A stretch of DNA of 42,138 nucleotides from Bradyrhizobium huanghuaihaiense (GCF_007830635.1 NZ_VLLA01000036.1:13431-55568), one strand, 5' to 3'. Counted from the first letter of the stretch, positions 26,147-35,706 are shown. The notes: generated by a model from the sequence alone, not told the origin. Made by a program: numbers and translations.

Positions 26147-27805
26147 ATGAGTGGCGGTCGCGTGTGGGGTAACGCGGAACGTGGTCTTTTCGCCGTAAGC
26201 CTGGTGGCTCTTGGCGCTGCGCTCGCCTTTCTCCCGTCGGCGGATAGCGCGCGGGCGGCTGAGCGTCGGGACTCTTCCAGCGGCGTCTTTGTCAGCGAGA
26301 TGAACGACGTCCAGCGGGTCAGGGTGACGGTCAACAAGTCGCGCACCTTCAGGGTCGATACGGCATTTGCGTCGATCGTCGCGGGCTCGCCTGACATCGT
26401 GGACGTGAAGTCGCTGACCGACCACCTCATCTATGTCCAGGGCAAGAAGACCGGCACCACCAACGTCATCCTGTTCGACAGCTCGATGAAGCAGATCGGC
26501 ATTCTCGACGTCGAGGTGACCGTCGACATCGGTAACCTGCAGCAGAACATCCAGAACGGCACGGGCACGCGCGGCATTCGCGTTTCGGCATCCCAGGGCC
26601 AGGTGGTGCTGAGCGGAATGGCCGCCGATGCGGTCGCCGCGGAGCGGGCGCTGACGATTGCCAAGGGCATCGTTCCCGAGGGCGGCATCGTCGTCAACGC
26701 CATGAGCGTTGCGGCACCGCAGCAGGTGATGCTCGAGGTGCGCTTCCTCGAGGTCAACCGGCAGGCCGGCCGTGATCTCGGTGTCAACCTTTATGCGGCG
26801 AACGCCAACGGCACCAACGTTGCGAATACGGGACGGGGATCGTTGAACACGGCAGCGGGGCGGGATCCTATTGGTGGTATCAATACCGCAAATGGCCCCC
26901 TAGGCACGGGAGGGGGGGCCGTGGGCGCTCCTCCCACAGGCAGCCTTCCCCTGCTTGCTACGGCAGGCACGCTCATAGGTTCCGCCGGCGGCATAGCCCC
27001 AGCCCCGTTCGGAAGCCTGCTGACCAGCATCTTGAGGACCAGCAACGGCGGATCGGTGGACCTGCTGATTACGGCCCTGGAAACCAAGGGATTGGCTCGC
27101 CGGCTGGCAGAGCCGAATTTGACCACGCTTTCCGGAGATGCCGCGCGCTTCCTGGCCGGCGGCGAGTTTCCGGTCCCGATTCCGAGCAACACGACGAGCG
27201 GCTTCCCCACTGTCACGATCGAGTACAAGAAGTTCGGTGTCGAGCTGGCCTTCGTGCCCACCGTGCTCTCGCGCGGCGTGATCAACCTCCGTGTCGAGCC
27301 CTCGGTCAGCGAGCTTGATTTCGCCAATGCGATCTCGATCCAGGGCACCACTGTTCCGTCACTGACCCGCCGCGACGCGCGCACCACCGTCGAACTGCGC
27401 GACGGCCAGAGCTTTGCGATCGCCGGCCTCTTGCAGACCCGCAACCGGCAGGACGTCTCGCAACTACCCTGGATCGGCTCGGTGCCCGTGATTGGAACCC
27501 TGTTCAGCAGCAAGTCGTACCAGCAGGAAGAAACCGATCTCGTCATCATCGTGACGCCGCGGTTGGTCGCGCCTGCGGCGCCCGGCCAGCAACTGGCATC
27601 GCCGCTCGACTCGCGCCTGCCGGCCAACGACGTCGACTTCTTCCTCAATGGCCAGATGGAAGTCCGCAAGCGTTACGACGACTACGTCAATTCCGGCGGC
27701 GAAGTGAAAGGGCCTTACGGCCACATCATCGCGCCCAATGCGATCGTGCCTGTTCCGCCACCGGCCGTTGGTGCAAACCAGCCGGTCGTGAAGACCCTGA
27801 ACTAG
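26147..27805 (+). CDS. cpaC: Tad secretin CpaC/RcpA
   Basis: 552 residues from ATG 26147, which has GGAGGG at an ideal distance; a GTG at 26066 would add 27. The signal peptide ends near ADSARA. The N-terminal module begins RVRVTVNKSRTFRVD, and a BON-like segment (GIRVSASQGQVVLSG) follows. The secretin core includes GGSVDLLITALETKGLARRL, AEPNLTTLSG, FLAGGEFPVPIP and ARTTVELRDGQSFAIAGLLQ. A Gly-rich insert lies at about 225-300. It forms the outer-membrane pore for the pilus. The small lipoprotein gene starts 12 bases after its stop. Confidence 0.96.
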   Translation: MSGGRVWGNAERGLFAVSLVALGAALAFLPSADSARAAERRDSSSGVFVSEMNDVQRVRVTVNKSRTFRVDTAFASIVAGSPDIVDVKSLTDHLIYVQGKKTGTTNVILFDSSMKQIGILDVEVTVDIGNLQQNIQNGTGTRGIRVSASQGQVVLSGMAADAVAAERALTIAKGIVPEGGIVVNAMSVAAPQQVMLEVRFLEVNRQAGRDLGVNLYAANANGTNVANTGRGSLNTAAGRDPIGGINTANGPLGTGGGAVGAPPTGSLPLLATAGTLIGSAGGIAPAPFGSLLTSILRTSNGGSVDLLITALETKGLARRLAEPNLTTLSGDAARFLAGGEFPVPIPSNTTSGFPTVTIEYKKFGVELAFVPTVLSRGVINLRVEPSVSELDFANAISIQGTTVPSLTRRDARTTVELRDGQSFAIAGLLQTRNRQDVSQLPWIGSVPVIGTLFSSKSYQQEETDLVIIVTPRLVAPAAPGQQLASPLDSRLPANDVDFFLNGQMEVRKRYDDYVNSGGEVKGPYGHIIAPNAIVPVPPPAVGANQPVVKTLN

Positions 27806-27817
27806 AGGAGGCGAGGG

Positions 27818-28216
27818 ATGACCATCAGGTATCTGGCACTGCTCGCGCCCTTGCTGCTCGGCGGCTGCTACGGCGTGTATGGGCATGACGAGATGGACCG
27901 TTACTTCCAGCGGTCCGACACCATCACGATGAGCGCCGGCAACGCCAAGGAAGTCAATGCTGCCACCCACACGATCCATCCATGGCCCCGATACGTCGGC
28001 GATCGCAGGATCGCGTACGACGCCCGGCGCACGGGCGGAGCCATAACCCGCTACGGCAATCAGCAGCGTCCGCTTGATCAGCTTCCGGACATGGGTGAAC
28101 CGACAAGGGCGATGGGCCAGCCGCCGCCCGTCACCACGATTCAGAATGTCAACGCAACCGGATTGGGAGCGGGGACCGGAGGATCGGTGGCCGTCGGGGT
28201 CGGAGGGGGCAGGTAA
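27818..28216 (+). CDS. Small lipoprotein in the CpaD position
   Basis: 132 residues; the lipobox LLGGC puts the lipidated Cys at 17. An AGGAGGCGAGGG ribosome site precedes ATG 27818. The body is hydrophilic (MDRYFQRSDTITMSAGNAKE, then HTIHPWPRYVGDR) and the end is Gly/Val-rich. It follows the secretin gene, where Tad loci usually carry cpaD, but it is about half the usual CpaD length and lacks motifs I know from CpaD. It may be a shortened or replaced partner of the secretin. Confidence 0.75.
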   Translation: MTIRYLALLAPLLLGGCYGVYGHDEMDRYFQRSDTITMSAGNAKEVNAATHTIHPWPRYVGDRRIAYDARRTGGAITRYGNQQRPLDQLPDMGEPTRAMGQPPPVTTIQNVNATGLGAGTGGSVAVGVGGGR

Positions 28217-28368
28217 GGAGCCGAAGATCTCGATCCCTCGAGCGCAACCGATCCCATTGGATCGGGCTGATCGAGGCAGGGGCGGGACTTCGGAGCCGGG
28301 GATGTGAAGGTCTGTTCGTGGCGTAGCCGTTTCGGTCGCGCCGCCTGTTACTCGTAGGTTGTTTCGCG

Positions 28369-28959
28369 ATGATCTTTGGAACGATGCAGGGAGTTCGCCG
28401 GGGCTGGAGCACGGGACGCGCATTGCGTCGTCTCGTTCCGGCGCTCGCCTGTTGCTGGCTGGCGGTGGGCCTTGCCGCCTGCGACTACACGACGCGGGAG
28501 GCCGCGATCGTCGCCCCCGTGGATCCGCCGGGCGGCGACCCCGTACAAGAGCCGACCGACGTCAAATACTATCCCTCCGACGAGCCCGTGCGGGTCGGGC
28601 TGGAGCATTTCAACCGCGGCAACTACGGAATGGCCCAGCGCTACTTCAGGGACGCGGTCGAGAAGTCGCCGAAGGACGTGACCGCTTGGGTTGGGCTCGC
28701 GGCAAGCTATGACAGGATACGCAGGTTCGATCTTGCCGATCAGGCCTATGCGCAGGCGATCCGGCTTGGCGGCGAGACCGTGCAGATCCTGAATGACCAG
28801 GGATATTCCCTCATGCTGCGCGGCAATCTGAATGGCGCGCGGCGCAAGTTCGAGAAGGCGTATTCGCTCGATCCGGGCAACCCGGTCATCGCCAACAACC
28901 TTGAGCTTCTCAACGGTAGCCGGAAGTTCATCGAACGGCCGCCGAACAATCAGCCATGA
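28369..28959 (+). CDS. tadD: TPR lipoprotein TadD
   Basis: 196 residues. The signal peptide ends in a lipobox GLAAC with Cys38. Tetratricopeptide repeats follow at about 75-175: RVGLEHFNRGNYGMAQRYFR, AWVGLAASYDRIRRFDLADQ and LNDQGYSLMLRGNLNGARRK. TadD proteins are outer-membrane lipoproteins that help secretin assembly. ATG 28369 is taken; ATG 28384 has a better GGA and is possible. Last gene of the Tad locus. Confidence 0.88.
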   Translation: MIFGTMQGVRRGWSTGRALRRLVPALACCWLAVGLAACDYTTREAAIVAPVDPPGGDPVQEPTDVKYYPSDEPVRVGLEHFNRGNYGMAQRYFRDAVEKSPKDVTAWVGLAASYDRIRRFDLADQAYAQAIRLGGETVQILNDQGYSLMLRGNLNGARRKFEKAYSLDPGNPVIANNLELLNGSRKFIERPPNNQP

Positions 28960-29084
28960 GCTGAGAATCTTGCCGCAGTAGCCTGTTTTTAATGATGTTT
29001 TTGTACTTGGTGGCTCCGGTGCAGGGACGCGTTAAGACAAGTTAAATGCTTTGGAACTAAGAAAAGCCAAACGTTTTCATACGT

Positions 29085-29633
29085 ATGGCTTGTTTCATGA
29101 ATCGCCTTTTCAAGCTGCAATTCATCGGTCCGTGCGTGCTGTTCGCGGCCACCCTTGGCGCCGAGCTGGCGGTGCAGGCCCTGCAATATGCGCCGAGCTC
29201 CGAACTGCTCTGGTTCGTCAATCTCCGGATCTTCGGCATCTTCCAACGCAGCCACGCATTGCTCAGCGGGATTGTTGGGATCGACGGTTTCCAGCTCTTC
29301 GGCGTCGCGCTGCCGCTGTTCCTGCTGGCCTGCCTCGGGCTCGCAGCCAACGCCAGGCCCGCGTTCACCATCGCAACGCACCTGAGCGCAGGTTATGCGG
29401 GATTTCTGCTCTTCGCCTGGCAGTCGGGCGTGCCGACCACGGCGCAAGCATCGCTTGGACCGTTCGCGGTCCCGACCGGTGCCGGCCTGTACGTCATGGC
29501 GACGATTCTTGGGGCTTGCCTTCTGTCCTTTGCGATCACGCACCTGCTGTATTTCCAGGCCGTTGGAAAGGAAATTGGAGCCTTGGGCAGGTGGCTGCGG
29601 CCCCGCCGGACGGCTGCGGCAACCGAGGTCTGA
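29085..29633 (+). CDS. Integral membrane protein of unknown function
   Basis: 182 residues with about four hydrophobic helices (14-32, 70-88, 98-112 and 138-158), and a basic C-terminus RWLRPRRTAAATEV. ATG 29097 is an alternative start. No family is recognised. Its TGA stop at 29631-29633 directly abuts the stop of the minus-strand gene, forming TGATCA. Confidence 0.7.
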   Translation: MACFMNRLFKLQFIGPCVLFAATLGAELAVQALQYAPSSELLWFVNLRIFGIFQRSHALLSGIVGIDGFQLFGVALPLFLLACLGLAANARPAFTIATHLSAGYAGFLLFAWQSGVPTTAQASLGPFAVPTGAGLYVMATILGACLLSFAITHLLYFQAVGKEIGALGRWLRPRRTAAATEV

Positions 29634-31886
29634 TCAGCGCCTGAACTTCCGGTCGATTACGGCGCCGAGGACGTTGGCATAGTCGTCGGTCCAGGCCGTG
29701 CGCGAGTTGGGATCGAGGCGCTTCCATCCTGGCTGCGCCGGCAGATCACCGAGATCCTGCACGTCCCGAGCAAGCACGACCACCTGTGTGCGCGTCCGCG
29801 TATCGTCGTCGCCGTGGTTCGTTGGAATTTCATCCTTGCCGAAAGCGACGAGGCCTTCCGCAGCGCCGACCGCGGCTGTCGGTCCCCACAGCGACATATG
29901 CTGATTCGAGATGTGCACCACGATGACGCCGTGCGCGGTCAGGTGCGACAGATATCCGGCGAACGCCTCGCGCGTGAGCAGGTGCACGGGAATTGCGTCG
30001 GAGGAGAACGCGTCGAGCACGATGAGATCATAGTGCTCCGGTGACGCCGAGAGCGTCAGCCGCGCGTCCCCGAGCACGATGCGCGTGTGCTGGCCGCATT
30101 CCGACAGGAAACGGAACAGCGCCGGGTCGCTTGCGATGCGGGCCACATGTGGGTCGAGCTCGAAGAAGGTCCATGCCTCGCCGTCCCGCCGATGACAGGC
30201 GAGACTGCCGGTGCCGAGCCCAACGGCCGCGACGCGCGCCAGCCGTCCTTGCGCGGCGCGGGCCGCTGCGATGGCGTCGCCGATCGGTCCGCCGAAATAG
30301 TAATACATCGTTGGTTCGGGACGGCCGCGCACCCGTGTCCCGTCGTTGTTGCGAACGCGTTCGGCACCATGTGCGGTCGTTCCGTGCATCAGGAGACGGA
30401 CTCTCCCCGCGGGGTCCTCGACCACGCGATGCACGCCGAAGAAGCTGCGGTCTTGCTCGATCGGCGAGAGGAGTGGATCGAGCTTGGCAATCGCGAAGGC
30501 GAGCGCCGCCAGGCCGAAGAACAACGCCGGTTGCCGTCGCAGCAGCAGCATGCCGCCGGCGAGGACAATGAGCGCGATTTCGGTTGGCACCACGGCGCCG
30601 GCCGGCATGCGAAAGCGGAACCACGTCATGGCGACGATCGCCGCTGCCAATACGAGACCGGGGCTGCTATGCCGTAGAAACCGGCCTGGCCCGCCGGCAA
30701 ACGCACCGGGCATTGCCAGTAGCACTGCAAGGACAAGGATTGGGTATTCGGCGACGCCGTTGAACGTATGCGGCGCGATCAGCCCGGCGTAGATTCCACC
30801 GATCATCCCGCCGAACGAGGTCCACAGATAGAATTCCGTAAGTCGCGCCGGCGCCGGTCGGCGGCGATAAAGCTCGCCATGGCACGCCAGCGCAAGCACG
30901 AAGAAGGCCGCCAGATGCATCATCAGCAGCGCACTCAAATACGGCCGAGCCAGCGCCGACGCAGTGACGATCACAGCCACAGTGGCGAACGGCACCATGC
31001 GCAATACCCGCTCATGTTCCACCCAGGCACGGTCGCGGAAGATCGCCACGAAGGTCAGGAGGTAGAGCGATAGCGGCAGAACCCATAGAAATGGCGCTGC
31101 CGCAAGATCGACCGAGATCGCCGCCGTGACCGCGACCACGAGGCCCGCAGGGATCGCGGCCAGCAAGGTCCACATCGCGCGTTCGGCTATTTTGGAAACG
31201 GCGGTCGTGTCCGCGGTTGTCTCACGGATCGCAGGCTTGTCCGCGGTGGCGACCATCACCGCCGCCGTCGCAATCAGCAGGACCAGGAGGAAATAGCCGA
31301 CCGACCATGCGTGAACCTGCGAGTGTAGCGTGACCAGCGGCTCGACGATGAAGGGATAAGTCATGAGGGCCGCGAACGACCCCAGATTGGACGCAGCATA
31401 GAGCAAATAGGGGTTTGCCACGTGGGGATGACCGCTCGCTGCGAACCAGTTCTGCAGCAGTGGGGCGGTCGCGGCGAGCGCGACGAACGGCAGGCCGATC
31501 GATGCGGCGAACAAGCTCAGCAGCCAGAGTTCGAGCCCTTCCTGCGGCGGAGCCTCGAAGCCGTAAGCAATGCGGATCGGCAATGTGGTGGCGGCAATCG
31601 CTAGCAGGCCAAGATGGACGAGGGCCGAGAGACCCGGCGAGAGCATGCGGCAGAGCAGGTGCGCATAGGCGTAGCCCACCAACAGTGCCGACTGGAAGAA
31701 GACCATTGCGACTGACCAGATCGCGGCCGCGCCGCCGAGCCGCGGCAGCACCATCTTTGCGAACATCGGCTGGATCGCGAACAGCAACAACGCCGAGAGG
31801 AAAAGCGCCACGGGATATACCAGTGGCGCAAAGCGCACGGTCCGCAGGGATATCGCTCGAAGATTGACCTGGTCATCGAAAGACAT
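29634..31886 (-). CDS. Membrane protein fused to a spermidine-synthase-like methyltransferase fold
   Basis: 750 residues from the ATG at 31886 (the frame stays open to 31997, but the extra residues look non-coding). The first 500 residues are polytopic, beginning VYPVALFLSALLLFAIQPMF, typical of the fused family. The C-terminal 200 residues are a spermidine-synthase-like Rossmann domain: VGLGTGSLA near 555, the acidic FELDPHVARIA, LGDARLTLS, and DLIVLDAFSSDAIPVHLLT with the catalytic-type Asp. This family is widespread; its reaction is not established and true polyamine synthesis is doubtful without the substrate-binding N-terminal part. Confidence 0.88.
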   Translation of the reverse strand: MSFDDQVNLRAISLRTVRFAPLVYPVALFLSALLLFAIQPMFAKMVLPRLGGAAAIWSVAMVFFQSALLVGYAYAHLLCRMLSPGLSALVHLGLLAIAATTLPIRIAYGFEAPPQEGLELWLLSLFAASIGLPFVALAATAPLLQNWFAASGHPHVANPYLLYAASNLGSFAALMTYPFIVEPLVTLHSQVHAWSVGYFLLVLLIATAAVMVATADKPAIRETTADTTAVSKIAERAMWTLLAAIPAGLVVAVTAAISVDLAAAPFLWVLPLSLYLLTFVAIFRDRAWVEHERVLRMVPFATVAVIVTASALARPYLSALLMMHLAAFFVLALACHGELYRRRPAPARLTEFYLWTSFGGMIGGIYAGLIAPHTFNGVAEYPILVLAVLLAMPGAFAGGPGRFLRHSSPGLVLAAAIVAMTWFRFRMPAGAVVPTEIALIVLAGGMLLLRRQPALFFGLAALAFAIAKLDPLLSPIEQDRSFFGVHRVVEDPAGRVRLLMHGTTAHGAERVRNNDGTRVRGRPEPTMYYYFGGPIGDAIAAARAAQGRLARVAAVGLGTGSLACHRRDGEAWTFFELDPHVARIASDPALFRFLSECGQHTRIVLGDARLTLSASPEHYDLIVLDAFSSDAIPVHLLTREAFAGYLSHLTAHGVIVVHISNQHMSLWGPTAAVGAAEGLVAFGKDEIPTNHGDDDTRTRTQVVVLARDVQDLGDLPAQPGWKRLDPNSRTAWTDDYANVLGAVIDRKFRR

Positions 31887-32107
31887 GGAGTTTTTAACTC
31901 GTGTGGGGCACGCGGTGCCAAATCGACGCGTTAAAATTGCGAACGACAGAAACCGAAGAGGCTTCGAAATCACCGCGATACTTGCTGCGGCACCCAATGA
32001 AAAACGCGTTCAAGGTAGCATGATCAGATGGATTCAGGAAATCTGCTCGCCTTCTTTCGTCGATCGTCGGTATCTGGGGTGACCAGCGCTGATTGGCTGG
32101 ATCTTGC

Positions 32108-33190
32108 TCAAATTGGAACGTGACGGAATTGAATGCCACGAAGTGCGTTGCGGGCTGGCATTTCAATCGCAAAGTAAGTGCCAACGGGCACGACAGCTGT
32201 CGCCGCAGCCAGCATCACGTAAACGGCGAGTGGCCAGGCGGCAGGCTCGCCGAACAAGGCCACCGCGCCGAGGAAAATGACAAAGTGGGTCATGTAGATC
32301 GAGTACGAAATCACGCCGAGGAAATGCAATGGCTTCGAGCCGAGCAACCGCGACGTGATCGAAGTCGGGTCCGTTGCTGCAAGTACGACGAAGGGATAGA
32401 CGACTATCAGCGCGTGTGAATTGGCCAGTCCGCAATAAGCCAGCACCACAACGAATGCGATTCCACACCAGATCAATGTAGCAAATTTTGTGGAGGCCAC
32501 ATAAAGCCCGTCGCGCTTCTGGAAGCTTGCAAACGCAGCCCACCCGGCTGTGAATCCCAACGCCCCACGAGCCAGCGCAATCCAGTCACTCCACGGGCTC
32601 TTTGCAACGTGGAGCTGCGGAGTGACCAATCGATCATCATAGAAAAACGCGAATAAGAAGAAGGAGGCGGATGTCGCGACAACAATGCAGAGCAGCCTGG
32701 TCGATGTTGACGGTAGCGCTTTCTGGAAGAGCAGAATAGGGAACAACAGCAAGTAGCAGAACCATTCGATAGATAGGGACCACGCCGGGGTGTCCCAATG
32801 GACGCCTGAGCCGATCACCGGCCACGCATTCAACATCGCCAGCTGCAATGTGAAATCTGAGACCGCAGTTCGGATAGGGTAGCTGATCGGATTGATGACA
32901 ACGGGCCAGACGTAAAGAGCGCCGGCTGCGATCAAGCAGACTAGATATAACGGGTAGATTCGAGCGACGCGAGCTGTCAGGTAAGTCGAAAACCTAAACA
33001 TCTCCGGATTGTAGACGTAGGATAAGGTGAAGCCGCTAAGGCAAAAGAACAGATCGACGGCGTTGTGCCACATGAATGGGGTGCCGGAGTAGCCGGGAAT
33101 GGTGTTCTGAAAATGTGCAAGAGCAACAGCAATCGCGGCTAACCCGCGAAGTCCCGTTAGCGCCCGCAGCTCCGGCCGCGAATCTTGCAT
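32108..33190 (-). CDS. Membrane O-acyltransferase (acyltransferase 3 family), second copy
   Basis: 361 residues from ATG 33190, with GGGGGG upstream; a GTG at 33220 is also open. It has the same features as the copy at 11878-13047: ELRALTGLRG at 7-16, His26 in ALAHFQN, DLFFCLSGF at 46-54, and many shared stretches such as the helix LGVISYSIYxxHFxxFL. The two are clearly paralogous and flank the Tad locus. Substrate unknown. Confidence 0.9.
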   Translation of the reverse strand: MQDSRPELRALTGLRGLAAIAVALAHFQNTIPGYSGTPFMWHNAVDLFFCLSGFTLSYVYNPEMFRFSTYLTARVARIYPLYLVCLIAAGALYVWPVVINPISYPIRTAVSDFTLQLAMLNAWPVIGSGVHWDTPAWSLSIEWFCYLLLFPILLFQKALPSTSTRLLCIVVATSASFFLFAFFYDDRLVTPQLHVAKSPWSDWIALARGALGFTAGWAAFASFQKRDGLYVASTKFATLIWCGIAFVVVLAYCGLANSHALIVVYPFVVLAATDPTSITSRLLGSKPLHFLGVISYSIYMTHFVIFLGAVALFGEPAAWPLAVYVMLAAATAVVPVGTYFAIEMPARNALRGIQFRHVPI

Positions 33191-33207
33191 TGGTTTGCCC
33201 CCCGTCG

Positions 33208-33396
33208 TTAAGGCCACCAACGTCGAGAGGGCGACGCAATCCAGAAAGATATCTCTGTGATGACCGGTCGCTCGCCGTTAATCCATGCCACTCCAGCTCG
33301 GGTGTGCTTCGACCTCACAATCTCGACAAGTACGATAACGGTGAGCATACCGGCAATAAAACTCAGGACAGCAATTGCCCAGACTGAACGGTTCAT
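33208..33396 (-). CDS. Small single-pass membrane protein
   Basis: 62 residues from ATG 33396, with GAGG eight bases upstream. One helix near 5-26 (VWAIAVLSFIAGMLTVIVLV), then a basic cytoplasmic-type stretch and a tail ending RRWWP. It ends 17 bases before the acyltransferase start, so the two are probably co-transcribed. No family recognised. Confidence 0.6.
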   Translation of the reverse strand: MNRSVWAIAVLSFIAGMLTVIVLVEIVRSKHTRAGVAWINGERPVITEISFWIASPSRRWWP

Positions 33397-33900
33397 TTAA
33401 TGCCTCATAAAGGAGCTAGCGTACCGCAGGCTTGGCGAGCGGGGAAGTGGGTGCCGACCCCGCAGAGGGCCTTTGCTCTTCAAGTCACGCCGGGGACTTT
33501 GGAGGCATGACGGAGATGCTAGTTGTCCGCAACTCCGCGAGGGTGGTTGCGCCTAAATGGGTGACTAAGTCGGCCTAGCATCCTTCACCGCATCTAATGA
33601 TTATTGGCTGCCGCCGCGGTCGGCATACGATCCAAAGCCACGTTGCCGACTGCGATCAGTTCGCCTCGGTTGTCATCTCGTTCTGGGTTGATAAGCTTGC
33701 CTGTCCCGGCCGCAAACTGGCGGGCGACTTCCGGGAAACATCGGTTTTCTTGGGATCGGCATAAGCCAAACATAAACCGTCTTGGACTTGCGAATCGGCC
33801 AATGGTTTCAGCTTGTAGGGGTACAGTTAATCCGTAAGATCACGGGGACGGGAAAAAGTAGCGTTTTTCGACTGGCAGACCATCTCACCGACGGACCAAA
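33397..33900. other. Intergenic region, no gene seen
   Basis: About 500 bases between the small membrane protein (minus) and the next + gene. A minus-strand frame across 33600-33780 reads like protein (PEVARQFAAGTGKLINPERD) but lacks a start and could be a gene remnant. Confidence 0.45.
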
Positions 33901-34200
33901 ATGGCGGGCGTCTGGCGGCTAGGCATGAAAGCCGAAAACCAACGGGGGCGAACGGTGGATAACGACAAACTCGACGAGCGCCTCAGCTATCTGGAAGGAC
34001 AAGTTTCTCGGTTACTAACGGCCCTTTGCTGCGCGCTCAGCGTCATACTCGTGTTCATCTTCTATGACCGACGTCCATTTTTCTTAGATCAGGATTACGG
34101 CACCCTATTCATAAGAATGGCTGGAGTAGTTGCATCAGCTTTCTTGGTGGGATGGCCAATCGTGAGGTGGATCGTCGGCAAGAAGTCAGAACAGCCATAG
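33901..34200 (+). CDS. Small two-helix membrane protein of unknown function
   Basis: 99 residues. The N-terminus has a short coiled-coil-like part (NDKLDERLSYLEGQVSRLL), followed by two hydrophobic segments (ALCCALSVILVFIFY and AGVVASAFLVGWPIVRWIV) and a basic end. ATG 33925 or GTG 33955 are possible later starts. No family recognised. Confidence 0.6.
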   Translation: MAGVWRLGMKAENQRGRTVDNDKLDERLSYLEGQVSRLLTALCCALSVILVFIFYDRRPFFLDQDYGTLFIRMAGVVASAFLVGWPIVRWIVGKKSEQP

Positions 34201-34505
34201 GTTGATGCAGTACAGGCGGCGGCCCATCGCGTTGTTTGGAATAGCCCGTTCGCGGGGAAGCCTCCGACGCCAATTCGCCGCGTGAGGGCAATTGCGTCTT
34301 ACGATGGGGATCGATCCGAGGTGCGGATCGTGAATCTCGACTGCTTCCCGGAATAGAAGGTTCAGGATCGAGGTGCTGCCGCGCCGCCGACAGCATGGCG
34401 GGTGCCCCACGCAATCTTGACAGCCGGTACCGCAGAAACGACGATCCCGCCCCGTCGCGTTTTGAGACGGACCGCGCTTGGTTCGGGTTTGGCCGAAGGT
34501 GGCGA
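34201..34505. other. Intergenic region
   Basis: About 305 bases with no gene seen. The + frame open from 34395 joins the downstream gene, but its 37 extra residues look non-coding. Confidence 0.45.
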
Positions 34506-35480
34506 ATGAGTACAGATAAATTGCAAGCGTTGAGCGATACCATTGCCGGCATACTCAACGAGCCGCCATCACGTGCCACTTATTTTGACCCTGAGCCCCA
34601 CGACGGGGCGACTGCCGGCGAACGCGCCGCAAAGTCTTTCGACGGTCCTGCGCATGGCGCTGACGCTCCGAAAGGGAGCTTCGGAAAGCTGAGTGCTCGC
34701 GAAGCCGGCATTTCACGAAATCCGGCGCCCGAAGCGCACATCGTCCGCTCCGACGAGTACGAACGCGCCAGCAGAGCTTCCGAGCAGCCACAATCGAAGC
34801 TGGAGGCCGCAAGCCTCCGGCCCGACCTGCAGACGCTGGGCCCAAACGCGCAACGTGCCGCCGTTTCGAGCAACCGGATTTCGCTGCGAGGATGGGGCCT
34901 GTTCGGGCTTGCAGGCGTCGTGCTGGCCGCGGGAGCAGGCGCCGCCGCTGTGGTCTGGCCGGGCTCGTCCGGCGATGTCGCGAAGGTGACCTCGCAAACA
35001 TCGTCTGCGACCATGGTCGCGCCGGGATCTCTACCACCGGAGTTGACCCCGCTGCTCCAATCGATGTCGCGCGATCTCGCAAGCCTGAAAAAGGAGATCG
35101 AGCAGCTCAAGCTTGGTCGCGATCAATTGGTCCGCGATAGCGCCAGTCTTGGCGAACAGCTCAAGACCAGCCAGGATCAATTGGCCCGCGCCGTTGCCAG
35201 GCTTTCCGATCAAGTGAAGGCCGGTCAGGAATTGGCGGAGCGCGACAATGCGAATGCAGCCGAGCAGATCAAGGCTGTCAGGGATCAACTGATCCGCCTG
35301 GAGCAGAATGCGGCTCCCAAGAAGCTCACGCCGCCGCCGCCGCGGACGACGGCTCCCGCCGCGCCGAAACCCGCGCCAGCGGCCTCGTCGCCGCAGGCCG
35401 CAGCTCAGCCGGCCGCCGTAAAACCGAAACCGGCGCCGACCGCGCCAGCCTCTGCGCCGGCGTCCACGCCTGCACGCTGA
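34506..35480 (+). CDS. Single-pass protein with periplasmic-type coiled coil and Ala/Pro-rich tail
   Basis: 324 residues from ATG 34506, where coding character begins (STDKLQALSDTIAGILNEPP); ATG 34395 is open but unlikely. The first 130 residues are polar. One transmembrane helix follows (GLFGLAGVVLAAGAGAAAVV), then a heptad-rich stretch with repeated DQL units (GRDQLVRDSASL, SQDQLARAVARL, VRDQLIRLEQ). The tail is rich in Ala, Pro and Lys. No family recognised; a structural or scaffolding role in the envelope is a guess. Confidence 0.8.
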   Translation: MSTDKLQALSDTIAGILNEPPSRATYFDPEPHDGATAGERAAKSFDGPAHGADAPKGSFGKLSAREAGISRNPAPEAHIVRSDEYERASRASEQPQSKLEAASLRPDLQTLGPNAQRAAVSSNRISLRGWGLFGLAGVVLAAGAGAAAVVWPGSSGDVAKVTSQTSSATMVAPGSLPPELTPLLQSMSRDLASLKKEIEQLKLGRDQLVRDSASLGEQLKTSQDQLARAVARLSDQVKAGQELAERDNANAAEQIKAVRDQLIRLEQNAAPKKLTPPPPRTTAPAAPKPAPAASSPQAAAQPAAVKPKPAPTAPASAPASTPAR

Positions 35481-35651
35481 GACCTTGTTTTTTCGCGACG
35501 GAGGGCAAATTGGCTCTCAGGCGCGGGGAACCGCGCTGAAATTACGGCAGTATGGTTCACCGTAATAGAACGGAATCCACTTGGCATCGAAGTACCGCTA
35601 GGGTGTTGATGCCGGGGCTGGATTTCATCACGGACCATCATTTCAACCGGC

Positions 35652-35680
35652 AAGGGGCCGCTCTTTGAGCGGCCCCTTTC
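35652..35680 (+). terminator. Strong hairpin, probable terminator
   Basis: A perfect 12-bp stem (AAGGGGCCGCTC with GAGCGGCCCCTT) around TTT, followed by TCAGTTTGG. It lies 171 bases after the stop of the coiled-coil protein gene. The T-run is short, so termination may be partial, or the hairpin may end a small RNA that starts after 35480. Confidence 0.6.
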
Positions 35681-35706
35681 AGTTTGGCCAGGTAAATGGA
35701 AAGGAA

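Noticed and set aside
27464..28423. 319-codon minus-strand ORF opposite cpaC and the lipoprotein gene
   Set aside because: No start context or domain; overlaps genes with clear signal peptides.
30041..30677. + strand ORFs opposite the spermidine-synthase-like gene
   Set aside because: Shadow frames in GC-rich DNA with no recognisable domain.
33604..33837. 77-codon + ORF in the gap before 33901
   Set aside because: No ribosome site or domain; the opposite strand is more protein-like but also lacks a start.
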